NCBI GenBank assembly: GCA_029204225.1
Contig: CM055109.1
Location: forward strand, 29,973,422-30,037,421
Origin: Diphasiastrum complanatum
Lineage: Eukaryota > Streptophyta > Lycopodiopsida > Lycopodiales > Lycopodiaceae
Length of the DNA: 64,000 nucleotides
Direction of reading: 5' to 3'
The translations under genes and the position numbers were made by a program. Positions 33,018 through 45,628 of the stretch are shown here, one piece after another. The notes below the pieces were generated by a model, which saw nothing but the letters and a program-made list of their open reading frames with translations, did not search any database and was not told the origin of the DNA. The first letter of the stretch is position 1, and each line of letters opens with the position of its first letter.

Positions 33018-34520
33018 AGTTAATGTTGTATGTAGTCATCTAGTTTTGGGTCAATCTATCTTGTAGGAATCATTCTTGTCCTAACAAGTCAAAGTCACAA
33101 ATATTTGATTCTAAAAATCTACATGCAGCTAAAATTAAGTTCGGTGAAGTGTGCTAGGGAAACTTGGATTTTGAGCCTAAAAGTTAGCATTTGTGAGTGG
33201 CTATGCAGACACATGTGTAAAGATTTCATGTTTGGGACTCCAAAAATAATTGTGCCATTGTAATATTAATCACAAGATATTGATAGGCACTAAAGTTAGC
33301 AAGTCCTCAATATGCCTTCAAGAGAATCCCACAAATCAAAATTCAACATATTTTTTGTGTAGAAAAAGCCTAGAATCATAATAAACAATTGATCATAACT
33401 AAAGCACGCCACATGTGGAGGTAGAAGATACAAGTGCCCAAATATGAGATAAATCCCAATATGTAAAGTGAATTCCAAGCAACACTAGTAGCATATGACA
33501 CATAGCCCGCAATGGTGTGGTGGCACCACAAAAATATGATTCGACTCTAGTACTCCTGACCAACCACAAAATCACTAATCTAGCCACATGATGAGGTTTT
33601 CAATGTCATCGAGTAATAGTGTTGGAAACCGGGACGTAGGACAAACATCGGTAACCAAACCATAATAATAATGATAATGGTCGATAATAGTTATTATGTA
33701 TAATACTGGTCATTATGTATGGACATAACTTTCAAGATTCCATAATTATTCCATCCATGAGAGCTATGTTTTTTTAAAATCCATCCGTGCATATGTGTTT
33801 TTAAAATTCCATTGATGAGGGTCAAGTATTTTCAAGATTCATCCATCAGGGCTTACTACCTTAAGGGCTAAAAATTATAGCTAGTTAATAGAAAAAATGA
33901 GGTCCCTTTATGATGCCCTAAGTACTGGCGGTCCCCAAACTCAATATGGACCGTTAATTTATGTAGATTTGAGTAGACACACATTATAAACAATTTTGTT
34001 GCCTACTGCTCAAGACTAAATGTGAACTGTTGTCTCTAACCTAGGAGGCCCTATTGTACTAAACCCAATGCACCTCATTGTAAATGTTGTATATAATAGT
34101 CATCTATTTCAAGTTAGTCTATCTTGCAAGGATCATTCTTGTCCTAGCTAGTCAAAGTCAAAAATAATAATTCTAAAAATCGATGTGCAGCTAAAGTTAA
34201 GTTAGGCAAAGTGAGCAAGGCAAGGTGGATTATGAGCCTAACAGTCATCACATGTGAGGAGCTATGCAGACACGTGTGTAAATCCACTAGAAAAGATTTT
34301 ATACTTGGGACAAGTGCCTAGTTCCAAAATAATTATGCCATTATATTATCAATCACAAGATATAGTTATGTACTAAAGTTAGCAATTCCTCATTACATCG
34401 TGAGGAGAATCTGTCGAATCATAAAGTCGGCATGTTTTTTGTTTAGAAAAGGTGTTGAATCAAGGCATACATATTAAACAATTACCCTTAACTAAAGCAT
34501 GCCATGTACGGAGGTTGGAT
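33018..34520. repeat. old ~0.46-kb direct duplication separated by ~0.6 kb
   Basis: 33018-33480 and about 34075-34520 align along their lengths: GGATCATTCTTGTCCTA, AGTCAAAGTCA, GCAGCTAAA-TTAAGTT and GCTATGCAGACAC-TGTGTAAA recur in the same order. Identity is roughly 80% by eye. The spacer (33481-34074) has no ORF. The arrangement could be two LTRs of a small decayed element or a segmental duplication; no primer-binding site or PPT was found. Confidence 0.65.
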
Positions 34521-34682
34521 TGAATATTAATATCATCATGGGCAATAAAAAAATACAAATCATGCTCAAATTTTTTGTGTAGATGCTTTGGAGAACGAGC
34601 TTAGAACTATGTCATAAGGAGACTATGTCAAATTGATTGAAAACTTTTTAGAGATTCATCTTCTTCAACACACGGGCGCACA

Positions 34683-35279
<597 letters not shown>

Positions 35280-35304
35280 TTCCCTCCCCAATAAAAACTT
35301 CCTT

Positions 35305-36055
35305 CTATGGGAAAAAACCAAGGAATCTAAGTCTCAAATCGTCTTCCCTCTCCTAGGTGTCCTCATCATCTGACTTACCTTTCCAACAAATTAGATATTC
35401 AGAAATCGAACGATTTCTCAGCTGATGACATCGAGTATCCATGATCCTATCTGGTTCATGAAGTACAAATGCAGTCAAATCCTCCAATAGCACTAGATCA
35501 TCTGTGAGAATCAGGGTATCTTTTCCACCAAGTCGTTCCTTTAAACGACTAACATGGAATACACGATGAACCTTAGTTCCAGCAAGAAGTCCTAGTCTAT
35601 ACGCAGCCCTACCAATCTTGTTAAGAACTTTGAAAGGACCGCTATGATGTGGAGATAACTTTGGACATTTCTCCGTTCAAAGTGTCTTAGAGTCTTTTGG
35701 AATTCTAAGATACACCCAATCACCGATCTCAAATTCTCGAGGAGTGTGGCTTCGGTTAGCATAGAATTGAGCTCGATATCCTAAGCTGATGCAATGCTTT
35801 CCCTAGCCACCTGCAACATTTCATGCATATCATGCAGCAAGAAATCCGTCGCAGCTTGCACCTTGAGGTCTTTAAGTCCAACGAAGATAGGGGAACGAGG
35901 CTGAAAGCCATACAAGAGCATAAAAGGACTGAAACCAGTGGCAAAATGCTTCATACTATTGTATGTGAACTCAACCATTGGGAGGCACTTTTCCCAATCT
36001 GACTATCACCTGGAAACATATGCACAAAGCATATCTTCCATCAACTGGTTTGTTG
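35305..36055 (-). pseudogene. chromovirus integrase C-terminus and chromodomain
   Basis: The minus strand encodes the gypsy integrase tail (MVEFTYNSMKHFATGFSPF, LLYGFQPRSP), the post-integrase tract (FEIGDWVYLRIPKDSKTL, CPKLSPHHSGPFKVL, KVHRVFHVSRLKERL) and a chromodomain-like end (HQLRNRSISEYLICWKG). It then reaches a stop at 35305-35307, just before the PPT. A UGA-type break follows KDSKTL, TAG replaces Trp in the chromodomain, and further stops occur near 35990. Chromodomains of this family steer integration to chromatin. Sequence upstream of 36055 is replaced by unrelated repeats, so RT and gag are missing here. Confidence 0.88.
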
Positions 36056-36259
36056 GATTTTAATCTAACTCCTACTCATCCCAACAGCCCTCCTCCCTTC
36101 TCTAAATTTTACTCTCTCAAATGTAACTTGCAGAAAATGAACTGTTTTTAAACAGTCTGCTTTTTGAAGTAATTGTCACTACAGTTTGGTTTTTACTTGT
36201 CTTTTTCACAGCCGAAAAATGCAAAAAAACCCGACACTGTGTTTTTACATGGGGTTTTT

Positions 36260-36720
36260 GACAGGCGACATTGCATTTTTACATGCAGTTTTCTGACAGG
36301 CGACACTGCAAGTTTTACATAGGTTTTTACACAGGCAAAAATTGCGAAGAACCCAACAGTGCATATTTACATGCAGTTTTCTAACAGGCGACATTGCAAC
36401 TTTTACACGGGTTTCTACACAGGCAAAAATTGCAAAAAACCCAACAGTGCATTTTTACATGCAGTTTTCTGACAGGCGACACTGCAAGTTTTACATGGGT
36501 TTCTACACAGGCGAAAATTGCAAAGAACCCGATAGTGCATATTTGCTTGCAGTTTTCAACAGGCGAAAAAGGCAAAAAACCTAAATTGTGAAAAACCCGA
36601 CACGACATATTTGCATGCAGTTTTCAACAGGCGAAAAAGGGGAAAAAACCTAAATTGCAAAAAACTCGACACTACATATTTGCATGTAGTTTTCAACAGG
36701 CAAAAAAGACGACACTTGCC
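36260..36720. repeat. minisatellite, 88-bp units degrading to 68-69 bp
   Basis: The marker (G/A)ACAGGCGA recurs at 36295, 36383, 36471 and 36558 (period 87-88), then at 36626 and 36695 (period 68-69). An earlier partial unit is at 36260. Each full unit contains TTTTACA-GGTTT, AAAAATTGC and ACATGCAGTTTTC. The ORFs of 65-80 codons across it on both strands are repeat-encoded. The following 36720-36870 carries several CCGAAGG-type motifs and no gene. Confidence 0.9.
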
Positions 36721-36874
36721 CTACACTAGGCCAAAAGTGTCTTACAGATAAAGGCGATGTCCTAAAAATACCGAAGGTGTCTTCCAAATGCCAAAAGTGT
36801 CTTACAAATCCCGAAGGCTGCCCTCAGGTAAAGGCAATGGCCAAAAGGCCAAGGACAGTGTCGCATTTCCAGTT

Positions 36875-37116
36875 TGCTAAAATACACGGATTTTTGCTAT
36901 CAGACTAGAAAGCCTTCGTGCTCCATCAACGAACTGATCCATTGACCAGTTTAACAATTGTTATCAATCTTGTAATTGTAATGTTAAATTAGTACAAGAT
37001 TTTTCAGCTGATATATATACATGTAATTAGCAATTGTAAATAGATGATTTATGATACGTAAGGTTAGATAGCGGAGAACGCCTTTTATCAGTAGCTGACT
37101 CCTCAGAGTTAGTGAT

Positions 37117-37169
<53 letters not shown>

Positions 37170-37593
37170 AGAACCTTAGCAATTGTCTTGAATTTGTTAG
37201 TAGGATCATGCGCTTATTAGCGCAATTGTGTTGTTGTCTGATTGTTGTATTTACAACTTCAATATACATATTCGCTATTGTTCGACACCTTTGCATTCTT
37301 ATTGAATGATAACTCTCACTCCTCTCACACAAACGTTATTAAGAAGAGAATTGTATGGCTATCTCTGATGCCTGAATTAATTCTACATTATCTTCATTTC
37401 AAGTTATCAGTATTAGAGGATTGCATGGTTGTCTGAGATGCCTAATTCCTTTTGCAATCTCTCTTTCACGGCAGTCTATGACTCCTACACTGATAATCTG
37501 ATTCCACACACAAAGAACTGCTCGTAACTCCATTCTCTAAATAATCCACGGTTCTGGTTATAACAATTTCCTTGTCTTTCCTTTCAATTGAAG
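36875..37593 (+). mobile_element. Ty1/copia element 1, 5' LTR
   Basis: The segment to about 37288 is repeated at 55142-55640. The next 300 bp, to the primer-binding site at 37594, is present only here, so the other copy is truncated. It contains TATATATACATG and an internal (GA)21 tract at 37121-37162. Homology to the other copy begins about 10 bp left of 36875, so the exact LTR start is uncertain. Confidence 0.75.
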
Positions 37594-37605
37594 TGGTATC
37601 AGAGC
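37594..37605 (+). promoter_or_regulatory. primer-binding site of copia element 1
   Basis: TGGTATCAGAGC is the complement of the initiator-Met tRNA 3' end used by plant copia elements to prime first-strand synthesis. A near copy, TGGTATTAGAGC, occurs 63 bp later at 37657-37668. Confidence 0.85.
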
Positions 37606-37761
37606 TGATATCTAATTCCGCCCATAGAGTGATATCAGTGTCTGCTCCCACAGAAGTGGTATTAGAGCCTAGGTTCATCTGGATTACTAGGGTCTAGGAT
37701 TTATTCTAACTCTATAGAGCAGTTCTTTCTGTTTGTGTTTCATCTCTGCTACATGATCGCT

Positions 37762-39078
37762 ATGGAACGTTCAACCTCAGAGATCCGCTTGATCAACAAA
37801 TTCAACGGAGATGACTTCCACATGTGGAAGTTCAAGATGAGGATGATCCTGATCAAGAAAGAGCTGTGGGGGAATGTAAATGGTTCAATACCCAAGCCGG
37901 TAGAACCTGAGTTGCTTCCAGCATGGGAAGCAAAGGATGGCAAAGCACTTGCCATTTTATCTCTGAATCTGAAGGCACTCAGTTTGCTCACGTGTCAAAC
38001 AACACCACCTCCAAAGAAGCGTGGGATATCCTTACAAGCATCTACGAGACCTTAGATGTGTCCACTCGTCTCTTCTTGAGGAAGAAGATGCTGACACTCA
38101 GAATGAGTGAAGACACCTCAATAAGCGACCATCTGAACGAGTTCAAATAGTTTCTAAACCAATTGGCTACAATAGGATCACCTATATCAGAAGAAGACTC
38201 TACCATGTCTCTTCTTGCCAGTCTGCCATCCTCCTATGACAATTTAGTGTTGCTTCTTAGCAACACTCCTGCGCTGTTTCTACAAAAATTGATAGCAAGT
38301 CTGTTGTAGGAAGAATTAAAGAGGAAAAGCTTATCCACGTCATTGAGTACCAAATCCATGGCACTCTACTCAACCAAGCAACAGTCCAAGAAGAATAAAG
38401 GTTTCAAGGACAAGAAGACAAAGGCAGAATAGCTAGTAGCATCGCAACCACAACAACAACAACACAACCAATCATCATCCAAGACCAAGCTATTTTGCAG
38501 ATATTGCAAAAGAACCAACCATGATATTAAGGACTGTAGCATCCTCAAGCATAATGAAGCCAGGAAGAAGATGCAATAGCAGCAACAAGGCAACTCTGAC
38601 ACAGTCAGAGATTCGTAAGAAGATGAGAGAGCGTTGATGGTACAAGATCAAACCAGTAGAGATGCCCATCAGTGGTATCTCGATTCAGGTGCCTCTCAGC
38701 ACATGACACCATGCAAAGACCTGTTCTCTACACTCACAACTATAGAATAACAGAATCGAAGTACATCTTCTTTGGTGACTCTAGTTCACATCAAGTCAAA
38801 GGCCAAGGCTCTATTTGACTACAATTCTCTGATGGCATCACTAGGCAGCTTAATGGTGTACTTTGTATACCCAGATTAACAAAGAACTTATTGTCTATTA
38901 GCAAGATCACTGATCAATGCTATAGACCTTTGTTTACTGCTAGGTGATGTACTATTTTAGATGAGAATTCAAAGAGAATCCTCTCTGCTTACAGAGAAGA
39001 AAATTTGTACATGATGAGTCACAATGTTGCACTTTCTATGAGTTGTTCAGATGCTAATTTATGGCATCAGAGATTAGG
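37762..39078 (+). pseudogene. Ty1/copia element 1 gag-protease remnant
   Basis: Gag begins at ATG 37762 (LINKFNGDDFHMWKFKMRM, the copia Gag N-terminal pattern) and runs through WDILTSIYETL and LTLRMSED. Next come a CCHC knuckle (CRYCKRTNHDIKDC, near 38497) and the protease motif YLDSGASQHMTPC (near 38680). The reading frame changes near 37976, and at least seven stops lie in the chain. It ends at the pre-integrase motif (LMASEIR-type LWHQRLG, near 39060), exactly where the gypsy LTR at 39079 begins. Integrase and RT of this element are absent from the window. Confidence 0.88.
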
Positions 39079-39813
39079 TGTTGGAGGGTTTGCGGATCCC
39101 AAGGCAACCTTAACCCTAGTTAATAAGTGAGAGGGATTTGGCACCCTGCGTGTGTAAGTCCAACCCGATGATCACATAGTTAGTTGATTGATTAGCTAAA
39201 AGTTAATAAAGGACTTTAGGCCTTTTTGCGGGACTTTTAATGTCGCGGGGCCTAAATGTCAAGTTAGTGAATAAAGTTGGGTTTCCCTCCCACACTTTTT
39301 TAAATTTAATTAAAAAAAGAGGCAAGACTGGACCAATATGATTCAAAGGCCAGGGTCCTCCTCTCTACTATAAAAAGAGACCAACTCGAATTGCTCCTCA
39401 TGTTCATTTGCTCATTTCAATAAAAAAGATTGGTTCTCTTTAGAAATGAATTGATGAATGTCCTTGCTCTTCCTTTCTTTTCCTCCATTTCTCATGCTTC
39501 CTTTGTATTTGCTAATTGTTGGATTTGATCATTATTGGGATTGCTATTTCTTATGCTTTTTGTGAGAGAGAAAAGGAGAGAGAAAAGAGTAAGTTTCTAT
39601 CATTGTTGTGGACTTAGAGTTAATGGATGTAGTGTTAATGCTTAGTGTTAATGGATGGTAGAGTTAGTGTTAGATCCTCCATTCATGTTAAAATCTGAAC
39701 TAAACTATCGCTCTCATGGGAAGGAACCTACGCGTGACAACTAACTCCGTCTCTTTGATGCTAGATTGACTAGATCTTGGATTCAGGTTAGGCTAGGAAA
39801 GAAACCCACTACA
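39079..39813 (+). mobile_element. Ty3/gypsy element 1, 5' LTR
   Basis: It begins TGTTGGAGGG immediately after interrupting the copia pre-integrase motif and ends with ACA just before a gypsy-type primer region. A TATA-like CTATAAAAAG lies near 39368. No second copy is in the window, because the element's 3' end has been lost. Confidence 0.72.
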
Positions 39814-39835
39814 ATTTTGGTGTCGTTGCCGGGAA
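39814..39835 (+). promoter_or_regulatory. gypsy primer-binding region (TTGGTGTCGTTGCCGGG)
   Basis: A variant of the TTGGCGCCGTTGCCGGGG signature found just inside the 5' LTR of non-chromovirus plant gypsy elements. The second gypsy in this window has TTTTGGCACCGTTGCCGGGG in the same position (58754-58773). Confidence 0.75.
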
Positions 39836-40966
39836 GCTACGCCAATTTTTCAGTTTGCAGCATGTTTGGTTGATGGTTAGCTTGCATTAGGCATCTTGTC
39901 GTGGTATGAATAGTGTTAGATCTGCATTTTAGGGTTAGTTTGGGATCGATTTTGCTTCATTTGAGTGGATTTGCTTGTTTGAAATCTAATCTAATTATTA
40001 AACAGGAAAAGCTATTCAGATCACCAATCTTAAGATTCATTTGGATATGAGATATCAGAGAAAATAACAAAAATTGGTCAAATCTGTCAGATTTGGTCAA
40101 AAAGAGGCAAAAAGCATCATCAGAGCTCATAACTTTTTACCCTCTTTTAGGAAACCTTCACCAAGTTGCAGACACCTTTGGTTTTGTTTATAGAACCTTC
40201 AGTTTGAAGGGCGAAGATTAAACCTTTGCTCAATTTATTGTGCTAAGATGTGATTTTGATCTATCTACTGCTAGGTCGACGAAGAATAATATCAAATATA
40301 GAAAGGGTTTCAGAGGATCAGTGGTCATATTGTCATATTTTTGCCAAAAAAAATAGTCACTTTTTTGCAAAATTACCAGTATTACTCTTGATCCTTCGCC
40401 AGAACCTTCGTCGAGTTTTCAGAATATTCTATTTATAGAAAAATACTATTTCTGAGTTTGACGAAGATTCATCTTAATCAGATCACAAAATTTTTTGATT
40501 TTTACACTCGCCAGATTACAGAAATTGTATTTCCTTGTGTCGCAAACCTTCGTCCGGTTTTTCATGGTTTTATCTGTGTCAAATCTTCCATCTGAAAAGT
40601 AGACAAAGGTTATTTTCCAAAAAATTGCCCAAAAAATTGTTCAGAGAGTTTTTTTCCAAAGTAGCACTGTTTAACCTTCGTCGAGCCAACCTTCGCCTAG
40701 CAAACCTTCGCCAGTCCTATTTTAAGTTTCTGATTTTCCAAATCAAGTCTCTATCAAAATTTGGATCAAATCTGATATAATCTGAATTGGATTTTGAGAG
40801 ATTTATTATTTTTGAGAAATATCAATTGATCGAATTTCGAAAAATTTTTCATCATATAGAATCAGATTCTTGAAAAGTGGAATAGATCTAGCAGATCTAA
40901 TCTGAGATAGTTTTTTGAAAAAATCTAGATCCAATCTCATTATCTATTTGATCTAAATTTGTGAAG
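39836..40966 (+). other. gypsy element 1 untranslated leader
   Basis: About 1.1 kb without a gene, AT-rich, with repeated AACCTTCG(C/T)C motifs (for example 40398, 40409, 40547, and a cluster of three at about 40674-40715). The same motif recurs in the element's spacer at 47160-47530. Confidence 0.6.
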
Positions 40967-43428
40967 ATGGCTGCCCCTGGAGGTGCTCCACAAGAAATCA
41001 ATCCAATTATTGTTAGAAGAGCACCCCGATTGGATCTACCCAAATATAATTGATTAACAGATCCAGTTAGATTTCTTCAGATCTATGTTGAATCTTGTGA
41101 GGTCTATGGTGAGATTTATCCTCAAGATAAACTTAAGCTATTTCTATGGCCTTAACAGGCACAACACAATATTGGTACTATAACCAAGATGAAACGGAAC
41201 GTACAGATTGGGAGGTTGTTAAACGAGCCCTTATTACATGGTTCAAACCGTGGAAGTTTATGGAAGACCCTTTCCTACTTTTAAGTAAAATTAAAATGGG
41301 AAAGAGAGAAATGGTTCGAGATTACATCAAAAGGGTGAAACGTCTTAGATCTAAATGTGAACCTGAGATGATTAATGAAAATGCCATGATTATGTGGCTT
41401 TTGTCAGGACTACCTAAACGAATCAGACATGAGCTGAAACGCCATAATGAGTACGCACTTTTGCAAAATGCTATGGATGATGCAATTTGGGAGGAGGATG
41501 AAGATTCAGATGATGAGCCGAATGTCAATATGTTGCCTTATACAGCAGGGCAGACGACATCCACCACTATTGCATCAATGAATGCCAATGCTACTGTAGA
41601 AATGATGCTCAATGAGTTCGAGAAACTTGGGAAGACCCAACAGAAACAGATGGAAAAATTGCAGTTGCAATTTGATGAGAAGATCAAAGCATTGGAAAAT
41701 TTCCACGGAGAAGTGAACAAGGAACTTGAGAAGTTTGCAAAAAAAATTTCTACCAGGAAAAATATCTGGTGTTCTATTTGTACAGAAAATCACACAGTGA
41801 ACAAGTGTCCTCAATTGAAAAAATGAATGAAAATCAGTGTTTGCCATCTGTGTAATTCAGCTGACCATGAGACTGTTTTTTGCAACTTCAACCCTCGGAT
41901 AATTCAGCAACGGTATGCCCAGATGGGATATCGAGATCCACAATATGGAGGCAATCCAGCAGCAAGACTGCGACAATCTACTCTTGGATACCCGGAACGT
42001 CTAGCTTTGCCTGCCCCACCAAAACACTCCGCTTCTCCTCCCAATTTGATGGAACCAGAACCTTACGGAAGTGCTGAAAAATGGAGCTATGGTAATGATC
42101 AGGAAGGTGGATCTTCAGAATAGTATGCCATTTATGCTATCGCTCAACAACAAGCCTCGAGAAATTGGACCAGAGCACCACTTGGATGCCTTGCATGTGG
42201 AGAAAATCACAGAGTTGCAGAATGCCCAAATAAGAAAAAATTTGTACCATTCTGTCGTGATTGTGGATATGGACATTCCTATAAAGACTGTCTAGCAAGA
42301 CTGAAGCCACCACCAGCTACAACACCTGTAAATTTGATAACCATCAAGCAAGGATCAATAGCTCAAAATAAACCAAGTGCACCCTTGATGGTGGTCACCA
42401 GAGCACAAAAGCAAAAAGAACCAGTAGTGGATCCAGTACCTGTTGATTCTATACCATTGAATGAAACACCAACAACATCGGGAGTCTATCCAAATCTTAA
42501 TACAGAAAAACAAAGATATCAGGATATGAGATAGTGGATTAAACATCTACAAGAAGAAGAGGAACTTGAGGCTGCTAAAGTAATAGCTGAAGTTCGGTCT
42601 TCACCATTGTAGCCTCCAAGAAATTTACGTACGGATATGAATGATTAATTACATCATCACGAAGAACCCTTCAAGATGACTGAACCGGAAGCACCACATA
42701 CAGAATTACTCATGACCATTATGTCTAGCAAGATCAATATTTCATTGGGAGAGTTCCTAAAGTTGGTGCCAAAAACTAAAGAAGTCTTAGCGCAAAAGTT
42801 AGCTCAAGAAGAACTAGAAGTCCACCAGGAGCCGCTTTTTTGTGTTGGATTTGAAGAATCTAACGATGTACTCCATGTTGGAGCCGCTTGGAAAAGTGAA
42901 CAAAAGAATATCATTCTGCCAATACAACATAGACAATTTTCTAAAGAAGCAGCCGTGATAGATGGCGATTCAGGAGTTAACCTGATTTCTACAAACCTAT
43001 GTACAAAATGGGGCCTTACAAAGATTAAGCTTGCTACTTTTGCTATTAAGCTAGCGGATCAAACGATAGTTCGTCCACGAGAAATGGTGGAAGATATACC
43101 TGTCAGGATTGCAGGAGTACAGTTTGTCATTACTTTCGTCGTGATGGACTTACTAGAAACACCAAATGTCTATCGAGTTCTATTAGGACGTCCATGGTTA
43201 CGAGTTGCGCAAGTAATTCATAACCGGGGTACCGGAAAAATCGCTTTTGAAAATCATGAACGTGCAGGTAAAGTTGATCCTACGACTTGGACAATCAAAC
43301 TAGTGGTTCAAAAAGTAGATGACGATTCATCAACAACGGATCAGAGAAAAAATGGGAAGTTCACTACAATTCTCAAACGGATACTGTCAATTGGAATGAA
43401 GCTCTTGCAACAATTGATTGTACAGTAG
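40967..43428 (+). pseudogene. gypsy element 1 gag-protease frame
   Basis: Gag starts at ATG 40967. A stop at 41051 and a one-base loss near 41146 lead into the long frame, which then runs in one phase from 41146 to 43428. It contains the Gag core (TQYWYYNQDE...WFKPW, SGLPKRIRHEL), a coiled-coil tract, and four zinc knuckles: CSICTENHTVNKC, CHLCNSADHETVFC, CLACGENHRVAEC and CRDCGYGHSYKDC. A retropepsin follows with DGDSGVNLIS (near 42962) and LLGRPWLR (near 43183). Premature stops at 41824, 42121, 42532, 42610 and 42646 are each explained by one C-to-T or G-to-A change. RT follows after a further frameshift. Confidence 0.88.
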
Positions 43429-43642
43429 GATATATGTGTCAACAAGATATTCAATCAGAGTTGAGCAAGATTTCCTTATTAGATCAAATTTTGGATACAC
43501 CAATCACGTTTCCACTAAATGTGCTGAATGTAGCCTGGATATCAATAGAACCTATACCAGATTCAATTGAGGATGATCTCATACCAGTGAGCCATGCCTT
43601 AACTTATGTGCAGAACTTACGGATGAACAAATTCTACATCAT

Positions 43643-45612
43643 ATGGATCCGACCAGATTTGGAGTGTGTAATGTTCCTGATGAACCAACAATCAAACCAC
43701 CCAAAGTAGCTATATTGAAAGGAGGCATAATCACAGGTTCGATAACAAAGAAACAAGCTAAGCAACATTATAATACGGTCCTGAAATGGAAAAATCCCCC
43801 TCAAAAGATCGATTCAAAAGAAGTGCCACCGCTATTGGATAAAGGCAAAGGAAAAGTCAAGAATGATCCTTCAAGTTAGATTTCCAGCAAGACATCATCG
43901 TCTAGGAAGTCTTCACTTGTGAAGAAAGATATATCATCCCGAAAGTCATCACCTCCACGATCAATTCCTGCTAAGAAGGCTAAACGAAGATCCAAGACAA
44001 GTCCTTTTGAAAAAGAACAGGCAAATGTAGTCCAGCATGATATGCCAGAGCATTTTAAACGTTATACACTGAATGAGGTGGTTATCATGTTACCTAAAGC
44101 ACATCGTGAACCTGAAGAACACATGCCGGAATCTAAAGAGGTTTACGATGGCCCAACTAGGATGCAGCCAATGAATCTTGCTGGACCAGGAGAACCGAAA
44201 AAGATTGTACAAGTGGGATCACAACTTACTCCTGAACAGTATCAAGCACTCCGTTTGTTACTTATTAAGTATCAAGATTGCTTTGCATGGACTTATCAAG
44301 ATTTGAAGGGTATTTCGATATCAGTAATTGAACATACCATACCTTTAGTACCTGATGCAGTTCCAAAGGTCACAGAGTTCTATTCGTGGTAATCCTAATG
44401 TGGCAGATTTGATAAAGAAAGAATTTCAGAGATTGTTTGACGCCGATTTCATTTATGAGATCGAGCATACAGAATGGATTTCACCGATTGTCATTGTTCC
44501 TAAGAAAAATGAGAAATTGCGAATCTGTGTGAATCTCAAAGCATTGAATAAAGTGACACGGAAGGATCACTTTCCGTTACCTTTTACTGAAAGCATTTTG
44601 GATCGCCTTGCTGGAGCAGAAGCTTATAGTTTCCTGGATGAATTTAGTGGTTACAACCAGGTTAAGATTGCACTTGTCGATCGTATCAAAACTGCTTTTG
44701 CAACAAAATGGGACACCTATGATTACAAAGTAATGTCATTTGGACTCTGTAATGCACCAAGTTCATTCCAAAGAGTAATGCAATTTGCTTTTAAAGATTA
44801 TCTATAGAAATTTTTTGAAATTTACTTGGACGACTTGGGAGTTCATAGTACAGATATAGGCCACCTGGATCGATTGGAGAAAGTATTTGAAAGATGCCGC
44901 AAATATCAGAATTCTCTAAATCCAGAAAAATGCCAGATATGGGTTTCGCACGGAGTTGTGCTTGGACATGTGATATCAAAATACGGTATTGCCACCGATT
45001 ATTGTAAGATCAAAGTTATTGTGGAACTGCCACCGCCAGCAACAATTCGAGGAGTTTATGTGTTTATGGGTCATGCAAACTACTATCGAATTTTTATTAT
45101 TTTCTTTGCGAATTTAGCACAACCTATATACAAACTAACTATTGTTCCTATTTGGACAGTAGAGGCGTTAGAAGCCTTTGAAAAGTTAAAAAAAACATTA
45201 ACTTCAACACCAATACTGTGTTCTCCAGATTGGACATTAGAGTTTTATGTTCATACGGATGCCTCAAAATACACCATTGGATCAGTTTTGACGCAGCCAG
45301 GTGACTATAAGAAGGATTATCCCATACGATTTGCAAGCAGATAGCTTACAGATCCAGATAAAAACTATTCAACAACAGAACGTGAAGCGCTAGCCATGAT
45401 TTTTTCTGTTCGAAAATTTCGTCACTACCTCATGGAAACGCACTTTGCATTTTATACGGATCATTAACTGTTACTTTACTTGGTAAAAAAGATGTGTAAT
45501 ACTGGACGTATTGCAAGATGGTTATTATTATTGACTGAATTTGACTTTCGAATTGTGCTTAGAAAGGAAAGCAACATTATCTAGCCGATCACGTTTCGCG
45601 AATTAAATCCGC
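43643..45612 (+). pseudogene. gypsy element 1 reverse transcriptase and RNase H
   Basis: A Lys/Ser-rich linker leads to YQDCFAWTYQDLKGI (near 44270). After a frameshift near 44370 comes the RT palm: FIYEIEHTEWISPIVIVPKK, DHFPLPFTESILDRLAG, YSFLDEFSGYNQ, FGLCNAPSSFQRVM, and the catalytic EIYLDDLGVHS (44817). Then come VVLGHVISKYGI, FMGHANYYR and the RNase H start FYVHTDASKY with TTEREALAM and FYTDH. Stops interrupt at 44805, 45342 and 45466. RNase H is followed directly by integrase with no second (archaeal-type) RNase H, which argues against the Ogre/Tat lineage that carries one. Confidence 0.9.
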
Positions 45613-45628
45613 ACCAGTTAATACTGAA

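Noticed and set aside
36342-36608. Repetitive 65-80 codon ORFs; also considered as a CRISPR-like array
   Set aside because: Units are adjacent 88-bp tandem repeats without unique spacers, in a plant genome.
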